From Paenibacillus lactis (GTDB taxonomy: Bacteria > Bacillota > Bacilli > Paenibacillales > Paenibacillaceae): a stretch of 64,000 nt of DNA. Under the pieces are notes generated by a model. That model saw only the letters and a list, made by a program, of their open reading frames with translations, searched no databases and was not told the DNA's origin. Shown one piece after another: positions 1-7,870 of this stretch. The stretch lies in contig NZ_JAGGKI010000001.1 of assembly GCF_017873605.1 (NCBI RefSeq), positions 372,001 to 436,000 of the forward strand, in the 5' to 3' direction. The number at the start of each line of letters is the position of its first letter. The stretch's first letter is position 1. The position numbers were made by a program, and so were the translations under genes.

Positions 1-384
1 GTCCTGCTGGTCGGTACCGTGTGTTTTACCGCGCTCGGCTTTCTTGCCGCTAATCTCTCAAAAGACGAAGGCAACGTCAACATGATCTCCAACCTGATGA
101 GCTTTCCGATGCTGTTTACCAGCGAGGCTTTCTACTCCCTGAACCATGCTCCGCAATGGGTCGTAACCATCGGTCATCTGCAGCCGTTTCACTATCTGGT
201 GGAGGCCATGGGCATCGCCGTCCAGCCTCAAGGAGATGCTTCCGGCCTCTGGCTGCCGCTCGCCATCCTGATCGGATTTACGATGCTGTGCCTCGTGGCG
301 GCCGTCTTGACCTTTCGCTGGGACGCCGATCAGCCTCCCTTCTGGAAGAAGCGGCAGGCCGGGCAGCAGGCGGCTTCGATGTAA
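1..384 (+). CDS. ABC-2 type transporter permease, C-terminal fragment
   Basis: The reading frame is open from base 1 and stops with TAA at 382-384, so only about the last 127 residues are present and the true start lies outside the window. The protein is hydrophobic, with membrane segments at both ends and a central stretch (KDEGNVNMISNLMSFPMLF) typical of the last third of ABC-2 permeases of drug or polysaccharide exporters. The tail is polar and basic (FWKKRQAG). The ATPase partner would be upstream. Substrate cannot be told. The membrane-permease call is fairly sure; the exact subfamily is inference. Confidence 0.72.
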   Translation, partial: VLLVGTVCFTALGFLAANLSKDEGNVNMISNLMSFPMLFTSEAFYSLNHAPQWVVTIGHLQPFHYLVEAMGIAVQPQGDASGLWLPLAILIGFTMLCLVAAVLTFRWDADQPPFWKKRQAGQQAASM

Positions 385-403
385 TTTTTCGGCGTGCCGC
401 CTC

Positions 404-433
404 TTGTATAAAAGGCTCCTCTTGCGGTATACT
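404..433 (+). promoter_or_regulatory. Probable sigma-A promoter of the serS T-box leader
   Basis: TTGTAT (404-409) and TATACT (428-433) are separated by 18 bases and sit just after the ABC permease and just before the T-box leader. Transcription would begin near base 440. Confidence 0.5.
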
Positions 434-436
434 GTA

Positions 437-690
437 CAACAATATCAGCATCAGGCCGATGAAGAGCATCCAACTCGGAGGCGTTTTCGCCAAGGGAACC
501 GGGCAGCCGATTGATTGTAAGGCGCACCGTCCCCTAAGTTAACCGGGTCCGCCCGTTACCGCGGAATCAAGAGGATTGAACGAGGGCCCGCGGCATGTTA
601 TACGCGCAGGTACGGTTCAATCAATTTGGGTGGCACCGCGAGCGCATAAGCGTCCCTCGTCCCATATGGACTAGGACGCTTTTTTTATTT
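437..690 (+). ncRNA. T-box riboswitch (serine type) upstream of serS
   Basis: The conserved T-box sequence GGGTGGCACCGCG is at 628-640, immediately followed by an intrinsic terminator and then by a seryl-tRNA synthetase gene. The variable base after TGG is C, which would pair with discriminator base G73 of tRNA-Ser, so the element fits its gene. A candidate specifier codon UCC (Ser) is at 530-532, followed by CCTAAGTT, which resembles the usual bases after a specifier. Uncharged tRNA-Ser would stabilise the antiterminator and switch serS on. The T-box call is firm; the specifier position and the 5' boundary are inference. Confidence 0.86.
649..687 (+). terminator. T-box-controlled intrinsic terminator
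   Basis: AGCGTCC (649-655) pairs with GGACGCT (674-680), followed by a run of T. It is the terminator half of the serS T-box switch. Confidence 0.85.
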
Positions 691-718
691 TTCAATAGGA
701 AAAGGAGCGCGGTTTACC

Positions 719-2029
719 ATGATGGACATGAAATGGATTCGGCAAAGCAAAGAAGCACAGGAGGAATTGCAGCGGGTAGCGGACCAGAAGGGGATCGCCC
801 TGTCGGTAGAAGAGCTGCTCGAGCTGGATGACAAGCGGCGGGCGCTGCTGCTGTCGGTGGAGGAGCTGCGCCAGCAGCGGAACGCGTTATCGGAGGAGAT
901 CAGCCTCTTGATGCGTCAGGGCAGCAGAGAAGCGGCCGAGCAAACGAAGCAGCAGGTCAAAACGATCAACGAGCGACTGAGCGTTCAGGAGGCACAATTC
1001 CGCGAGGTTGAGGCTATGTATCAGGAACTCCTCCTGCTCATCCCCAATATCGTCTCGCCGGATACGCCGGTCGGGGCTTCGGACCAGGACAACGTGGAGG
1101 TCAGACGCGTAGGCGCGCCTCCTGTATTTGATTTTGACTATAAAGACCATGTCACGCTTGGAGAGCTCCACGGCATGATCGACATCCCTCGCGGTGTGAA
1201 AACCGCCGGCACCCGGAGCTACTACCTGACGGGCATGGGCGCCCTGCTTCATCGAGCGGTGCAGCAGCTTGCAATCGATATGCTTGTTGAAAAGGGCTTT
1301 ACCCTGATGGATGTGCCGTTGACCGTACGGACGGAGGCGATGCGAAACACCGCCTTCTTCCCGCTCGGCCAGGATCAGGCATTCCGGATTGCCGAGGAAG
1401 ACAAATGGCTGGTCGGCACCTCGGAGGTCCCGCTGGTATCGTACTACAGCGGCGAAATCGTCGACGTATCGCAGCCGATCCGCCTGGCGGCCGCATCGAT
1501 GTGCTTCCGCAGCGAGGTCGGCTCGGGCGGCCGGGACGTCTATGGTCTTTATCGCGTGCACCAGTTCGCGAAGGTCGAGCAGGTCGTATTGTGCGAGGCG
1601 AACGCAGAGACGTCGGAACGCCTTCTTCAGGAGATCACGGCCAATGCCGAGGAGCTGCTGGGCAAGCTGGAGCTCCCGTACCGGGTCGTTGCCGTCTGCA
1701 CCGGCGATATGTCGCAGAAGACGTATAAGCAGTACGACATCGAGACATGGATGCCGAGCCGCGGGGCCTATGGCGAGACCCATTCGTCGTCGAACCTGCT
1801 CGACTTCCAGGCCCGGCGCTCGAACATCCGCTACCGGGATGCGGAAGGCAAGCTTCGCCACTGCCACACCTTGAATAACACCGCCGTCGCTTCGCCCCGC
1901 ATTCTGATCCCGCTGCTGGAGAACCACCAGCTGGCGGACGGCTCGATCCGTATTCCGAAGGCGCTGCAGCCTTATATGAACGGGCTCGAGCGAATTGAAG
2001 CTCCGGCTGGCTTCGGCTTGGAGGAGTAA
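719..2029 (+). CDS. serS: Seryl-tRNA synthetase (divergent motif 3)
   Basis: Charges tRNA-Ser with serine in the cytoplasm. The 436-residue length fits the family. Residues about 25-110 form the charged coiled-coil arm that grips the long variable arm of tRNA-Ser. The catalytic class II domain follows, with GTSEVPL (serine-binding TxE loop) and motif 2 FRSEVGSGGRD...GLYRVHQF. Motif 3 reads TLNNTAVASPR instead of the usual bacterial NGSxLAVGR, closer to organellar and some actinobacterial enzymes from memory. The start at 719 lies 11 bases after AGGAG (703-707); ATG codons at 722 and 728 are alternatives. It follows a serine T-box and ends at a strong terminator, so it is monocistronic. The unusual motif 3 suggests it may be a second, non-housekeeping SerRS; that is inference. 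Confidence 0.93.
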   Translation: MMDMKWIRQSKEAQEELQRVADQKGIALSVEELLELDDKRRALLLSVEELRQQRNALSEEISLLMRQGSREAAEQTKQQVKTINERLSVQEAQFREVEAMYQELLLLIPNIVSPDTPVGASDQDNVEVRRVGAPPVFDFDYKDHVTLGELHGMIDIPRGVKTAGTRSYYLTGMGALLHRAVQQLAIDMLVEKGFTLMDVPLTVRTEAMRNTAFFPLGQDQAFRIAEEDKWLVGTSEVPLVSYYSGEIVDVSQPIRLAAASMCFRSEVGSGGRDVYGLYRVHQFAKVEQVVLCEANAETSERLLQEITANAEELLGKLELPYRVVAVCTGDMSQKTYKQYDIETWMPSRGAYGETHSSSNLLDFQARRSNIRYRDAEGKLRHCHTLNNTAVASPRILIPLLENHQLADGSIRIPKALQPYMNGLERIEAPAGFGLEE

Positions 2030-2093
2030 ACTATAGATCCAGCGCAGAAAAAAGCAAATTCTGCTTCCCTCTAAGGGAATCGTAATCACGCAT

Positions 2094-2138
2094 AAGAGGT
2101 GCCCCATAAGATTAGCAGATCTTGGGGGCACCTCTTTG
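2094..2138. terminator. Intrinsic terminator after serS
   Basis: AAGAGGTGCCCC pairs with GGGGCACCTCTT around a loop of about 20 bases. It can serve serS on the plus strand and the HAD gene ending at 2278 on the minus strand. Confidence 0.75.
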
Positions 2139-2277
2139 TATTATGGAGAGAGCTCCCGCGATTCATTCCGCAGTCGCTGCTGCATGACGTTTATCGTCGA
2201 TGCTTGGACGAGTCGCCATTGGGACTCGTCTCGTTATACTGCCACTCCATAATGGTTACCATTCAAGGCTGTCAACG

Positions 2278-3018
2278 TCAACCAGCGAAAATATAGCGCT
2301 GAATCGCCTTGGCAACGCCGTCCCGCGCATTCGTGTCCGTCTGCGCATCGGCAATCGCCTTCAGCTCCTCATCCGCGTTCCCCATGGCAACGCCAAGTCC
2401 GGCAGCCCGGATCAGGCGGTAATCGTTCATGTTATCGCCGATAGCCATCACTTCGCGCATATCGATGCCAAGCCTGCTGCAAATCGTGCGCACGCCTGAT
2501 TCCTTCGATATACCGCGAGGGGAAATCTCCACATTGACGGCTGCCGAACGGGAAATTTCAATCGTATCGATCTCGGAGGCAAGCTCCCGCAGCTTCGAAA
2601 TGACCGACAGATCAGGATGATGCATGCCGAATTTCATCCATCGCCGCTCAAACATCTCCTCCGTCCAGTTTTTGCGATTCGTAAGGCTCTCCACGCTGTA
2701 TCCCCAGAAATGGGCGTCCGCCTCCAGCGCCAGCCGGTGCAGCTGTCGAATTTCTTCCGGCTTCAAAAAATGCCGCTCGCACAGCTGCTCCCTTCCCGTC
2801 CACAGCTCGGCTCCGTTCAGCAGTACCATCGGGCCGTTCAATCCCAGACTGTTCCAAAGGTCGATGACGGTCTGCATCCCCCTTCCGGTTGAGAAAATCA
2901 CCATGACGCCGGAATCAACCGCCTTTTGAATCCAATACCGGGTCGTATCGGTCACGATTCCTTCTTCATTTAACGTCGTGCCGTCCAGATCAAGTGCCAG
3001 CATTTTGTAATTTGCCAT
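2278..3018 (-). CDS. Cof-type HAD-superfamily phosphatase
   Basis: A cytoplasmic Mg-dependent hydrolase of the HAD family, Cof subgroup, that dephosphorylates small phosphorylated metabolites such as sugar phosphates or FMN. The four HAD motifs are visible in 246 residues: DLDGT near residue 10 (nucleophile Asp), FSTGRGM near 42, a conserved Lys before the last motif, and GDNMNDYRLI near 193. The central residues form the type C2 cap. The ATG at 3018 is preceded by a GGGG-type Shine-Dalgarno sequence. It stands alone between the serS terminator and the divergent luciferase-like gene. Family is secure, substrate unknown. Confidence 0.9.
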   Translation of the reverse strand: MANYKMLALDLDGTTLNEEGIVTDTTRYWIQKAVDSGVMVIFSTGRGMQTVIDLWNSLGLNGPMVLLNGAELWTGREQLCERHFLKPEEIRQLHRLALEADAHFWGYSVESLTNRKNWTEEMFERRWMKFGMHHPDLSVISKLRELASEIDTIEISRSAAVNVEISPRGISKESGVRTICSRLGIDMREVMAIGDNMNDYRLIRAAGLGVAMGNADEELKAIADAQTDTNARDGVAKAIQRYIFAG

Positions 3019-3417
3019 AGGCCATTCCCCTTGCTCTCCTGGATAATTTAAAGATCTTCATTTTGAATCGATGTAATGATAAGAAGTTCGTTAACGTCCC
3101 TGGCATTCCTTTATATTTTTAGTTTCAAATTTGAGAAAAGTCAGCCTCAATCGATCAATCGGAATGCCCGAATCGGATTATCAATAGCTTCGGAGCCTCG
3201 TCGGGTCCTGTTTTGGAATCCGCTAACCCGGCAATCATTCCCTTGCATATTTTTCTTATCAATTAACTAGGTATATAATGATGGTTATATAGGGAATCCG
3301 GTGACTGGGTATACCATACTTATCCGCGGTCATCCTCGGTGCCCTATCGTCAGGAAGCCAGGATGCCCGTCTCTATATAATCTTGCCGTGCTCTGCACGA
3401 AGAAGGAGGCAACCAAC

Positions 3418-4461
3418 ATGTCTGAATCCGATCTTCATCATACAGAACCAAGAACGGTGAGCGATATTCCGATCTCGATCCTGGATCTCGCCCCGATTAC
3501 CGCTGGCAGCACTGCAGCACAGTCGCTCAAAAATACGCTCGACCTCGCCCAGCACGCCGAGCGATGGGGCTACAACCGCTACTGGCTGGCCGAGCACCAT
3601 AATATGCCGGGCATCGCCAGCTCCGCGACCTCGGTCGTCATCGGCCACGTGGCCGGCGGAACGAACACAATTCGCGTCGGGTCGGGCGGCATTATGCTGC
3701 CGAACCATGCGCCGCTGGTCATCGCCGAGCAGTTCGGCACGCTCGAATCGCTCTACCCGGGCCGGATCGATCTCGGGCTCGGCCGGGCGCCGGGCTCGGA
3801 TCAGCTTACCTCCCGGGCGCTGCGGCGCGGCCCCGGCAGCGATGGGCAGGATTTCCCGGACCGCCTCGGCGAGCTGCGGACCTATTTCAAGCCCATCTCC
3901 GGCTCGTCCATGCGGGTCCGGGCAATACCGGGCGAAGGGCTCGACATCCCGATCTGGCTGCTGGGCTCCAGCGGCTTCAGCGCACAGCTGGCGGGACAGC
4001 TCGGGCTTCCGTTCTCCTTCGCGAGCCACTTCGCGCCGGATTACCTTATGCCGGCGCTCGACCTGTACCGCTCCACCTTCCGCCCGTCGGAGGAGCTTAG
4101 CAAGCCTTACGCGATGATCGGCGTGAACGTCATCTGCGCCGATACCGACGAGGAAGCCCAGCGGCTGGCGACATCGCCGTATCAGCAGTTCCTGAACATC
4201 ATCCGGGGCCGTACCGGCCAGCTCAGCCCGCCGGTCGACAGCATGGATGATCTGTGGAACCTGCAGGAGCAGGCGATCGTGAAGCGGCAGCTCAGCTTCT
4301 CCGCCATCGGCAGCCCGGCTACCGTCCGCGCGCAGCTGGAGGAGTTCCAGCGCATGACTCAAGCGGATGAAATAATTGTAGCCGCCGCGATCTATGATCA
4401 CAAGGCGCGTCTCCGGTCCTACGAGCTGTTGGCAGACGCCGTCGGCCTGAGTAAGCGCTAA
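3418..4461 (+). CDS. LLM-class flavin-dependent oxidoreductase (luciferase-like)
   Basis: A 347-residue flavin-dependent oxidoreductase of the bacterial luciferase-like (TIM barrel) superfamily, resembling the group 1 luciferase-family proteins YwcH/YtmO of Bacillus. Characteristic pieces are SILDLAPI near the N-terminus, [26 protein letters not shown], and [10 protein letters not shown]. The ATG at 3418 is chosen because AAGGAGG lies at 3403-3409; the frame extends upstream but without a ribosome binding site. Monocistronic, followed by a strong terminator. A -10-like TATAAT at 3274-3279 lies upstream without a convincing -35. Substrate unknown. Confidence 0.9.
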   Translation: MSESDLHHTEPRTVSDIPISILDLAPITAGSTAAQSLKNTLDLAQHAERWGYNRYWLAEHHNMPGIASSATSVVIGHVAGGTNTIRVGSGGIMLPNHAPLVIAEQFGTLESLYPGRIDLGLGRAPGSDQLTSRALRRGPGSDGQDFPDRLGELRTYFKPISGSSMRVRAIPGEGLDIPIWLLGSSGFSAQLAGQLGLPFSFASHFAPDYLMPALDLYRSTFRPSEELSKPYAMIGVNVICADTDEEAQRLATSPYQQFLNIIRGRTGQLSPPVDSMDDLWNLQEQAIVKRQLSFSAIGSPATVRAQLEEFQRMTQADEIIVAAAIYDHKARLRSYELLADAVGLSKR

Positions 4462-4480
4462 GCGAATCATTCCACTGGAT

Positions 4481-4522
4481 AAGACCTACCCAGCGTTGTT
4501 ATACGCGGGTAGGTCTTTTTTT
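4481..4522 (+). terminator. Intrinsic terminator
   Basis: AAGACCTACCC (4481-4491) pairs with GGGTAGGTCTT (4507-4517), followed by T residues. It ends the luciferase-like gene. Confidence 0.92.
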
Positions 4523-4664
4523 AATGCACACGAAATCACACACAAATATGCACGAAAAAGTCATAGATGGGGCATAATTAATTTAATATAAACCAGCCAG
4601 CCATCTTACCATGCCAGGACCACACCCCGGCGCACAAGGTGAGGTTCGCTTGGTGTATAAAGCC

Positions 4665-4706
4665 CAAAAAAGCCAGCCCGCCGTTGAATCCGGCTGACTG
4701 GCCTTG
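4665..4706 (-). terminator. Intrinsic terminator of the marR-SDR-SDR operon
   Basis: On the minus strand a GC-rich hairpin (AAGGCCAG with CTGGCTT) is followed by six T, just after the stop of the SDR gene at 4724. Confidence 0.75.
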
Positions 4707-4723
4707 CATATTGAAACCCTGTG

Positions 4724-5482
4724 TTACAGCGTCAACCCGCCGTCGATCGTCACGAGCGAGCCCGTCATATAACTGGACCCCGGTGAAGCCATAAACGCAA
4801 CCACGTTCGCGATTTCGTCGGCCTCGGCCGCACGCCCCATCCGCATGTCAGGGATCTCCTCAGGCACATAGCCGCTCACTTCGAAGGACTTCGCCACGGC
4901 TGCCGTCAACGGTGTCTGCACGCCGCCCGGACAGATCGCGTTCACGCGAATGCCCTTCTTCACATATTCGAGTGCCGCGGATTTCGTCAAGCCGACGACC
5001 GCATGCTTGCTTGCCGAATAAGCTCCAGCACTGTGCTCGCTGCGGATGCCCGCCGTCGAAGCCGTATTCAGAATATGGCCGCTGCCCTGCTCTTTCATGA
5101 CCTTCAGCACGTATTTCATGCCGAGGAAGCAGCCCTTCACATTAACGGACATTTGACGATCGAATTCGCTCTCCTCGATATCATCGAGCATGGAGAACTT
5201 CTGTATAATCCCCGCATTGTTGAAGAAAAAGTCAATTCGGCCGTAGGTTTCGACAGCTTTATTTACGTAGTTCTGCACATCCTCGCTCTTGGACACGTCG
5301 GCCTGTACGAAAATGCCGTCTCCGCCTTGTTCCTTAATCATACGGAGCGTTTCTTCCCCAGCCTCCTTGTTGAAATCAACCAGGACGACGGCTGCGCCGT
5401 TCTTTGCCAGCTTCAGGCTGCTCGCTCTCCCGATTCCGCTGGCCGCGCCGGTGATGACTGCAATCTGTTGATGATCGGACAT
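4724..5482 (-). CDS. SDR-family oxidoreductase
   Basis: A 252-residue classical short-chain dehydrogenase/reductase using NAD(P)(H). Visible are the cofactor-binding TGAASGIG near residue 11, the NNAG motif near 90, the catalytic Ser in NTAST, and the YSASK active-site Tyr/Lys near 156. Asp at the end of strand beta-2 (LVDFN) suggests preference for NAD(H). The start at 5482 has GGGAG upstream. It is the last gene of a minus-strand operon behind marR and a second SDR, 164 bases after the latter. Substrate unknown; the MarR partner suggests induction by a small aromatic or lipid-like molecule. Confidence 0.9.
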   Translation of the reverse strand: MSDHQQIAVITGAASGIGRASSLKLAKNGAAVVLVDFNKEAGEETLRMIKEQGGDGIFVQADVSKSEDVQNYVNKAVETYGRIDFFFNNAGIIQKFSMLDDIEESEFDRQMSVNVKGCFLGMKYVLKVMKEQGSGHILNTASTAGIRSEHSAGAYSASKHAVVGLTKSAALEYVKKGIRVNAICPGGVQTPLTAAVAKSFEVSGYVPEEIPDMRMGRAAEADEIANVVAFMASPGSSYMTGSLVTIDGGLTL

Positions 5483-5646
5483 GGAACAACACTCCCTTTA
5501 TGAAGATATGAATGAACGCTATATATCAAGGACCAATATTCAATGATCTACAAAAGTCTTCTTAAAATTCCTGGGTACCCGTGTATCTGACAGTGATCCA
5601 TTCGTTATATCCGATCATGTGCTGACCGAACATGAGGGATCTCCGG

Positions 5647-6399
5647 TTACTTCGCGTAGTATCCGCCGTCGATCGGGAGCTCGATGCCCGTAATGTAAGA
5701 GGATTCGTCCGAAGCCAGGAACAAGGCGCCATTCGCGATATCCTCTGGTTTGCCGAGGCGTGGAAGCGGAGTCTGCGATTGGAACCACTGCATCATCTGC
5801 TCGTTCTTGAACAGATCGATCGTCATCGGCGTTTCGATGTAACCCGGATGGATCGAGTTGCAGCGGATGTTATGCTGTGCAAAATCGACGGCGGTCGCCT
5901 TGGTCAGCATGCGCACGGCGCCTTTGCTTGCGGTGTAAGGTCCCGCGCCGCTGCCGCCCGTCAGGCCGGCTATGGAGGAAATGTTGATGATGGAGCCGCC
6001 TCCGGCTTCGATCATATGCGGGATGACGTACTTTTGGCCGAGGAAAATGCTCGTCACGTTAATCGACATCGTCTTCTCCCAGCCTTCAACCGTCAAGTCC
6101 ATGAACGGGGTTGCGTTCGAGATGCCGGCATTGTTGACCAAAATATCAATCTTGCCGTACTTCCTCACGGTTTCGTCCACGACGCGGATCCAATCTTCCT
6201 CCGAAGCGACATTTTGCTTGAAGCCGATGGCTTCGCCGCCGCTGGCTTGGATCTCGGCCACGACCTCCTGGATTTTATCCTCCTGCAAGTCGGTGATCGC
6301 TACCTTCGCGCCCTCTTTCGCAAACAACAGGGCATCTGCCTTGCCCATACCGCCGGCCGCACCGGTGATGATCGCTACTTTATTGTCCAGTCTTCCCAT
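5647..6399 (-). CDS. SDR-family oxidoreductase
   Basis: A 250-residue classical SDR with TGAAGGMG near residue 12, NNAG near 90, a catalytic Ser in INISSIAG, and YTASK near 155. The C-terminus GIELPIDGGYYAK is the usual SDR ending. TDLQE at the end of beta-2 again suggests NAD(H). AGGAGG lies just ahead of the start. It begins 20 bases after the marR stop, so the two are co-transcribed, with the second SDR downstream. Similar in pattern to glucose or 3-oxoacyl-ACP reductases, but the real substrate cannot be assigned. Confidence 0.9.
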   Translation of the reverse strand: MGRLDNKVAIITGAAGGMGKADALLFAKEGAKVAITDLQEDKIQEVVAEIQASGGEAIGFKQNVASEEDWIRVVDETVRKYGKIDILVNNAGISNATPFMDLTVEGWEKTMSINVTSIFLGQKYVIPHMIEAGGGSIINISSIAGLTGGSGAGPYTASKGAVRMLTKATAVDFAQHNIRCNSIHPGYIETPMTIDLFKNEQMMQWFQSQTPLPRLGKPEDIANGALFLASDESSYITGIELPIDGGYYAK

Positions 6400-6419
6400 A
6401 TTGGATGACCTCCTGATTG

Positions 6420-6845
6420 TTATTTGCCGTCCCGATTTCCGGACGGGTTCATCTTGAGCTGGAAATGATCAATCATCTTCGCATAAGCGGAGATCAGCAA
6501 ATCCAGCTCCTCTTCGGTATAATCGGACCACAATCCTTCGTTCAGCTCCCGGTATTTCTCCACCATGCGGGCTTCCATCTCACGGCCACGTTCCGTGATT
6601 CTCAGATAGACCTGCCGCCGGTCGGCTTCGGATGTGACACGTTCAATGAGTCCCTTACTCACCAGCTTGTTGCTAAGATTGGTGATCGAAGGCAAAGTCA
6701 CGTTCAGCACGCTCGCGAAATAGGAGCTTGTCTGATCGCCTTCATTAGCCAGCGTCTGCAGCACGTAATATTGAGGTCCTGTCAGATCGCTGTCCAGTAT
6801 TTGGGCATAGCTGGCCACAAGCGTCATCATCTGGCGGGACACCAT
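6420..6845 (-). CDS. MarR-family transcriptional regulator
   Basis: A 141-residue winged-helix regulator. The helix-turn-helix and wing are recognisable: TSSYFASVLNVTLPSITNLSNKLVSKGLIERVTSEADRRQVYLRIT has the DRRxxxLxxT wing signature of MarR. It leads the operon with two SDR genes and probably represses it. AAGGAG lies 12 bases before the ATG at 6845; an in-frame stop upstream rules out a longer form except from CTG. A perfect 16-bp palindrome about 80 bases upstream is the likely operator. Ligand unknown. Confidence 0.88.
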   Translation of the reverse strand: MVSRQMMTLVASYAQILDSDLTGPQYYVLQTLANEGDQTSSYFASVLNVTLPSITNLSNKLVSKGLIERVTSEADRRQVYLRITERGREMEARMVEKYRELNEGLWSDYTEEELDLLISAYAKMIDHFQLKMNPSGNRDGK

Positions 6846-6925
6846 GTGGGACAGCTGCTCCTTCTTATCCAGCTTTGATCACCCCGATCAGGAATAGTCG
6901 AATACATATATCACAATATTAAATA

Positions 6926-6941
6926 GTTAAAAGCTTTTAAC
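6926..6941. promoter_or_regulatory. Palindromic operator candidate for the MarR regulator
   Basis: GTTAAAAGCTTTTAAC is a perfect 16-bp palindrome in the AT-rich region upstream of marR. Partial symmetry continues on both flanks (ATTA.AT on the left, AT.TAAT on the right). Size and placement fit a MarR dimer site. Confidence 0.55.
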
Positions 6942-7114
6942 AATTAAATTGTATACCCTTTCACTCCGTTCGTCAACTGTCCCGCAGCTGTATCATATGG
7001 GGGCTTTCCCTATTCCTCCCTATTTCATACGACCTCGCTCCCGGCACAAAAAAAACCTCTATAAAAAGGCCTTCTAAGTATATCCAGCTGCTCGTCAAAT
7101 ATAATTTCAGGGCG

Positions 7115-7147
7115 TACAAAAAAAGACACCACCATATGGTGATGTCT
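7115..7147 (-). terminator. Intrinsic terminator of the copper operon
   Basis: On the minus strand GACATCACCAT pairs with ATGGTGGTGTC and is followed by a run of seven T. It lies directly after the gene ending at 7152. Confidence 0.9.
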
Positions 7148-7151
7148 CGCT

Positions 7152-7793
7152 TTACCCTGCCGGCTCCATCCGGGCATTGGCGGTTAGCTTCCGCAGCTGT
7201 TCCAGTGTGATCCGGTCCACGAATCTTGAAAATTTCTCTTTCTTCTTACCCTGCTCCTGAAAAATCGCAATCAAGCTCCGTATCATCGGAACAAGCTCCT
7301 CTGCTTCCAGGCCGGCATGCAGCTGCTTGGCCAGCAAAGCCTTTAGGCCCCGCGGTTCTCCACCGACATACATATCGTATTTATCCCGCATTTTGATGAC
7401 GGCGATATCCTTCAGCAGCGGTTCGCTCGTGCCGAGCGCGCAGCCTGCATATCCGATCCTGAGCGGCGAGGGTACCGGATGCCCGGCAATCGCTTCATCG
7501 AGCGCCCGGGCTACGTCCAGGCCCGCTTCCTCTGCCCCCCTGCAGAAATGGCAGGCGATCAGACTTTTGGTGACGAATCCGGCAGGGTGAACCTGGAGTC
7601 CGGCTGCCCTTAACAGGCGCTGAGCCTCTTCCATCTGTTCCTCCTCCATCTCGACGTACAGCTGCTTGAAGCTGGTCATTTCGATACGGGCATCCTCGCC
7701 GACGACGCTGCCCAGGACGGCCAGCTGTTCGGGACGGAACATCGTTCCGCCCACCTCAAACCCTGGCGTTACGGCAAACTTCCGCATACTCAT
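7152..7793 (-). CDS. Nitrite/sulfite reductase half-domain and 4Fe-4S-like protein
   Basis: A 213-residue protein resembling a shortened nitrite/sulfite reductase. Residues 1-75 look like the ferredoxin-like half domain (VTPGFEVGGTMFRPEQL...MTSFKQLYVEM). The following part has Cys pairs CHFC near residue 82 and GYAGCALG near 117, placed like Fe-S/siroheme cysteines but not matching the full CxxxxxC...CxxxC set. GGGAG precedes the ATG. It lies 77 bases after copA on the same strand, with the only clear terminator beyond it, so it is probably in the copZ-copA operon. Function unknown; a role in Fe-S or thiol chemistry under copper stress is speculation. Confidence 0.75.
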   Translation of the reverse strand: MSMRKFAVTPGFEVGGTMFRPEQLAVLGSVVGEDARIEMTSFKQLYVEMEEEQMEEAQRLLRAAGLQVHPAGFVTKSLIACHFCRGAEEAGLDVARALDEAIAGHPVPSPLRIGYAGCALGTSEPLLKDIAVIKMRDKYDMYVGGEPRGLKALLAKQLHAGLEAEELVPMIRSLIAIFQEQGKKKEKFSRFVDRITLEQLRKLTANARMEPAG

Positions 7794-7870
7794 GTGAACA
7801 CTCCCATTTTGTTCAATTGATCGTATGGCCCCCGCAAACGCTATCTATCTTCAAGCCTTCGATGTCGGGG

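Noticed and set aside
887..2131. A 414-residue open frame antisense to serS
   Set aside because: It lies entirely opposite a well-supported synthetase gene, has no recognised motif and is a product of high GC.
3243..3279. TTGCAT and TATAAT as promoter of the luciferase-like gene
   Set aside because: The spacing is 25 bases, too long for a sigma-A promoter.
3373..4470. A 365-residue open frame antisense to the luciferase-like gene
   Set aside because: Shadow of a conserved gene. Composition is Arg/Ala-rich with no ribosome binding site.
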